From positions 1-6,432 of the forward strand of contig SLDH01000365.1 of assembly GCA_007125415.1 (NCBI GenBank): a DNA stretch of 6,432 bases, given 5' to 3'. Both the position numbers and the translations under genes were made by a program. Source of the stretch: Roseovarius sp. (GTDB lineage Bacteria > Pseudomonadota > Alphaproteobacteria > Rhodobacterales > Rhodobacteraceae). The notes under the pieces are model-generated. The model saw only the letters and a program-made list of their open reading frames with translations. It did no database searches and was not told the origin of the DNA. Positions within the stretch are counted from its first letter, which is position 1, and each line of letters starts with the position of its first letter. This document shows positions 5,141-6,432 of this stretch, in pieces.

Positions 5141-6055
5141 ATGCTGGAACTTGGTGGCGCACAGCCGCAGGGCGATCTGATCAAGGACGTATCCGAGGCC
5201 GAATTCATGGCCGAGGTCATCGAGGCCTCGCAGAAGGTGCCGGTGATCGTCGATTTCTGGGCCCCCTGGTGTGGCCCCTGCAAGACACTCGGGCCCGCGC
5301 TCGAGGCGGCAGTCACCAAGGCGGGCGGTGCGGTGCGCATGGCCAAGGTCAATGTGGATGAAAACCAGATGATCGCGGGGCAGCTTCGGGTGCAATCCAT
5401 TCCCACGGTCTACGCCTTCTGGCAGGGCCAGCCGATCGACGGGTTCCAGGGTGCCGTGGCGGGCTCGGAGATCGAGGCTTTCGTGAAACGCGTGGTCGAG
5501 GCGGCGGGCGGTGCCGGCGGGGCGGAAGACGGCCTCGCGCAGGCGGTGGAAGCTGCCGAGCAGATGCTGGAAGAAGGGGCGGCGGCGGATGCCGCGCAGA
5601 CCTTCGCCGCCATCCTGCAGGAAGAGCCCGCCAACGCAGCCGCCTATGGCGGCATGGTGCGCGCCTATATCGCGATGGATGATCTGGAGCAGGCCGAAGC
5701 CATTCTCAATGGTGCCCCCGCCGAGATCAGCACGGCCCCCGAGCTTGAAGCGGCCCATGCCCGGCTCGAACTCGCCCGGCAGGCCCGGAATGCCGGCCCG
5801 GTGGCCGAGCTTCAATCGACCGTGGAGACGGAGCCGGACAATCAGCAGGCGCGGTTCGATCTGGCACTCGCCCTGCATGCCTCGGGCAAGACGGCTGATG
5901 CGGTGGAGCAGTTGCTGGAGTGCTTCCGCCGCGACCAGGAGTGGAACGATGGTGCTGCCAAGGCCCAGCTTTTCACGATTTTCGATGCCCTCAAACCAAA
6001 TGATCCGATCGTCCTGAACGGGCGGCGCAAGCTCAGTTCAATGATATTTGCCTGA
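5141..6055 (+). CDS. cnoX: Thioredoxin-TPR co-chaperone of the CnoX (YbbN) family
   Basis: A 304-residue cytoplasmic protein without a signal peptide. Residues about 14-120 form a thioredoxin fold with the full active site WCGPC (43-47) and the cis-proline motif SIPTV (P88). After a Gly/Ala-rich linker (121-130), residues 131-304 are alpha-helical TPR-like repeats (for example AAQTFAAILQEEPANAAAYGG, and ARFDLALALHASGKTADAVEQLLE at 237-260), ending in the family-typical NDPIVLNGRRKLSSMIF. CnoX proteins are chaperedoxins: they hold unfolding clients during oxidative stress, guard their cysteines, and pass them to GroEL or DnaK. E. coli CnoX lacks the CGPC pair, whereas Caulobacter CnoX keeps it, and this protein follows the latter. 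The ATG has a strong GGAGG five bases upstream. It is often annotated simply as thioredoxin; the TPR half argues against plain TrxA. A LON-domain gene follows after 27 bases. Confidence 0.92.
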   Translation: MLELGGAQPQGDLIKDVSEAEFMAEVIEASQKVPVIVDFWAPWCGPCKTLGPALEAAVTKAGGAVRMAKVNVDENQMIAGQLRVQSIPTVYAFWQGQPIDGFQGAVAGSEIEAFVKRVVEAAGGAGGAEDGLAQAVEAAEQMLEEGAAADAAQTFAAILQEEPANAAAYGGMVRAYIAMDDLEQAEAILNGAPAEISTAPELEAAHARLELARQARNAGPVAELQSTVETEPDNQQARFDLALALHASGKTADAVEQLLECFRRDQEWNDGAAKAQLFTIFDALKPNDPIVLNGRRKLSSMIFA

Positions 6056-6069
6056 CCCCATGATCAGGC
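6050..6069 (+). repeat. Small hairpin spanning the cnoX stop codon
   Basis: GCCTGA (6050-6055, containing the stop codon TGA) and TCAGGC (6064-6069) form a perfect 6-bp inverted repeat with an 8-base loop. It lies between cnoX and the next ribosome binding site (AGGT, 6071-6074). There is no T tract, so it is not an intrinsic terminator. It could tune coupling between the two genes or mean nothing. Confidence 0.3.
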
Positions 6070-6082
6070 TAGGTCCAGCGAC

Positions 6083-6432
6083 ATGATGAAATACGCTGAT
6101 CTGCCGGATGTCATCCCGATATTCCCCCTTCCGGGCGCGCTGCTCCTGCCGCGATCACGGTTGCCTTTGCATCTCTTCGAGCCGCGCTATCTGGCGATGC
6201 TGGATGACGCCCTGAAATCACCGCAGAGGCTGATCGGCATGATCCAACCCAATCCTGTTCCGGGGCGTGAGGGGCACGGGCTTTACACGATCGGCTGTGT
6301 CGGCCGGGTTACGCAATTCTCGGAGACTGAGGACGGGCGCTACATGATCACACTGACCGGGCTTTCACGCTATCGCGTCCAGTCCGAGGTGGAAGGCTTC
6401 ACGCCCTACCGGCGTGCGCAGGTTTCGTGGGA
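6083..6432 (+). CDS. LON peptidase substrate-binding (LON N-terminal) domain protein, first 116 codons
   Basis: The frame starts MMKYADLPDV and is open to the right edge. IPIFPLPGALLLPRSRLPLHLFEPRYLAML (11-40) is the classic start of the LON N-terminal domain: a first strand, a proline-rich turn, then LHLFEPRY. The further pattern IGMIQP (51-56), IGCVGRVTQFSETEDGRYMITLTGLSRYRV (70-99) matches the same domain. In Rhodobacterales this is usually a stand-alone protein of about 210-220 residues without ATPase or protease parts; here the C-terminus is unseen. Its exact role is unknown, and substrate or peptide binding is inferred from Lon. Either of two adjacent ATGs (6083, 6086) may be the start; AGGT (6071-6074) is a modest ribosome binding site. 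The 27-base gap to cnoX suggests one operon. Confidence 0.9.
   Translation, partial: MMKYADLPDVIPIFPLPGALLLPRSRLPLHLFEPRYLAMLDDALKSPQRLIGMIQPNPVPGREGHGLYTIGCVGRVTQFSETEDGRYMITLTGLSRYRVQSEVEGFTPYRRAQVSW

Noticed and set aside
5111..5878. A 255-codon minus-strand frame opposite cnoX
   Set aside because: Antisense shadow of a well-supported thioredoxin-TPR protein.

Overview
The window looks like ordinary chromosomal DNA from a GC-rich alphaproteobacterium, most likely order Rhodobacterales (Rhodobacteraceae/Paracoccaceae type). The pointers are the very typical CenR-like response regulator, the RibA with a RibB-like N-terminal half, the CGPC-type thioredoxin-TPR protein followed by a LON-domain protein, and the codon use. 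This placement rests on recognising protein families by eye, not on a search. I see no tRNA, rRNA, CRISPR array, insertion sequence, integrase or phage gene.

Layout. Left half, minus strand, read right to left: ribA (GTP cyclohydrolase II, 2923-1832), ttcA (tRNA 2-thiocytidine synthase, 1759-920) and the first 278 codons of a membrane-anchored GGDEF-EAL protein (836 to the left edge). The gaps are 72 and 83 bases, so co-transcription is possible, but the 83-base gap holds an inverted repeat reaching into the last gene's ribosome binding site. A 163-base divergent region (2924-3086) separates this block from the plus-strand block: a CenR-like OmpR-family regulator (3087-3773), a 387-base gap, xthA (exonuclease III, 4161-4949), a 191-base gap, a CnoX/YbbN-type thioredoxin-TPR co-chaperone (5141-6055) and the first 116 codons of a LON-substrate-binding-domain protein (6083 to the right edge).

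How the genes fit together. The left block is housekeeping (riboflavin, tRNA thiolation) plus a c-di-GMP protein. The right block suggests envelope/cell-cycle control (CenR type), DNA repair of oxidative or abasic damage (XthA), and protein protection under oxidative stress (CnoX). The genes do not form one pathway, and I do not see a new multi-gene system.

The least explained DNA is the gap after the response regulator (3774-4160). It holds an FNR-type dyad, three CATATG hexamers within 49 bases, mutually exclusive hairpins ending in a strong intrinsic terminator, and, on the opposite strand of the same bases, a 21-codon ORF with an excellent Shine-Dalgarno. It could be a plain 3' UTR, a small RNA, or a small antisense gene. 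Other points of interest are an inactive-looking RibB half fused to an intact RibA, and a GGDEF domain whose signature has become ENARF.
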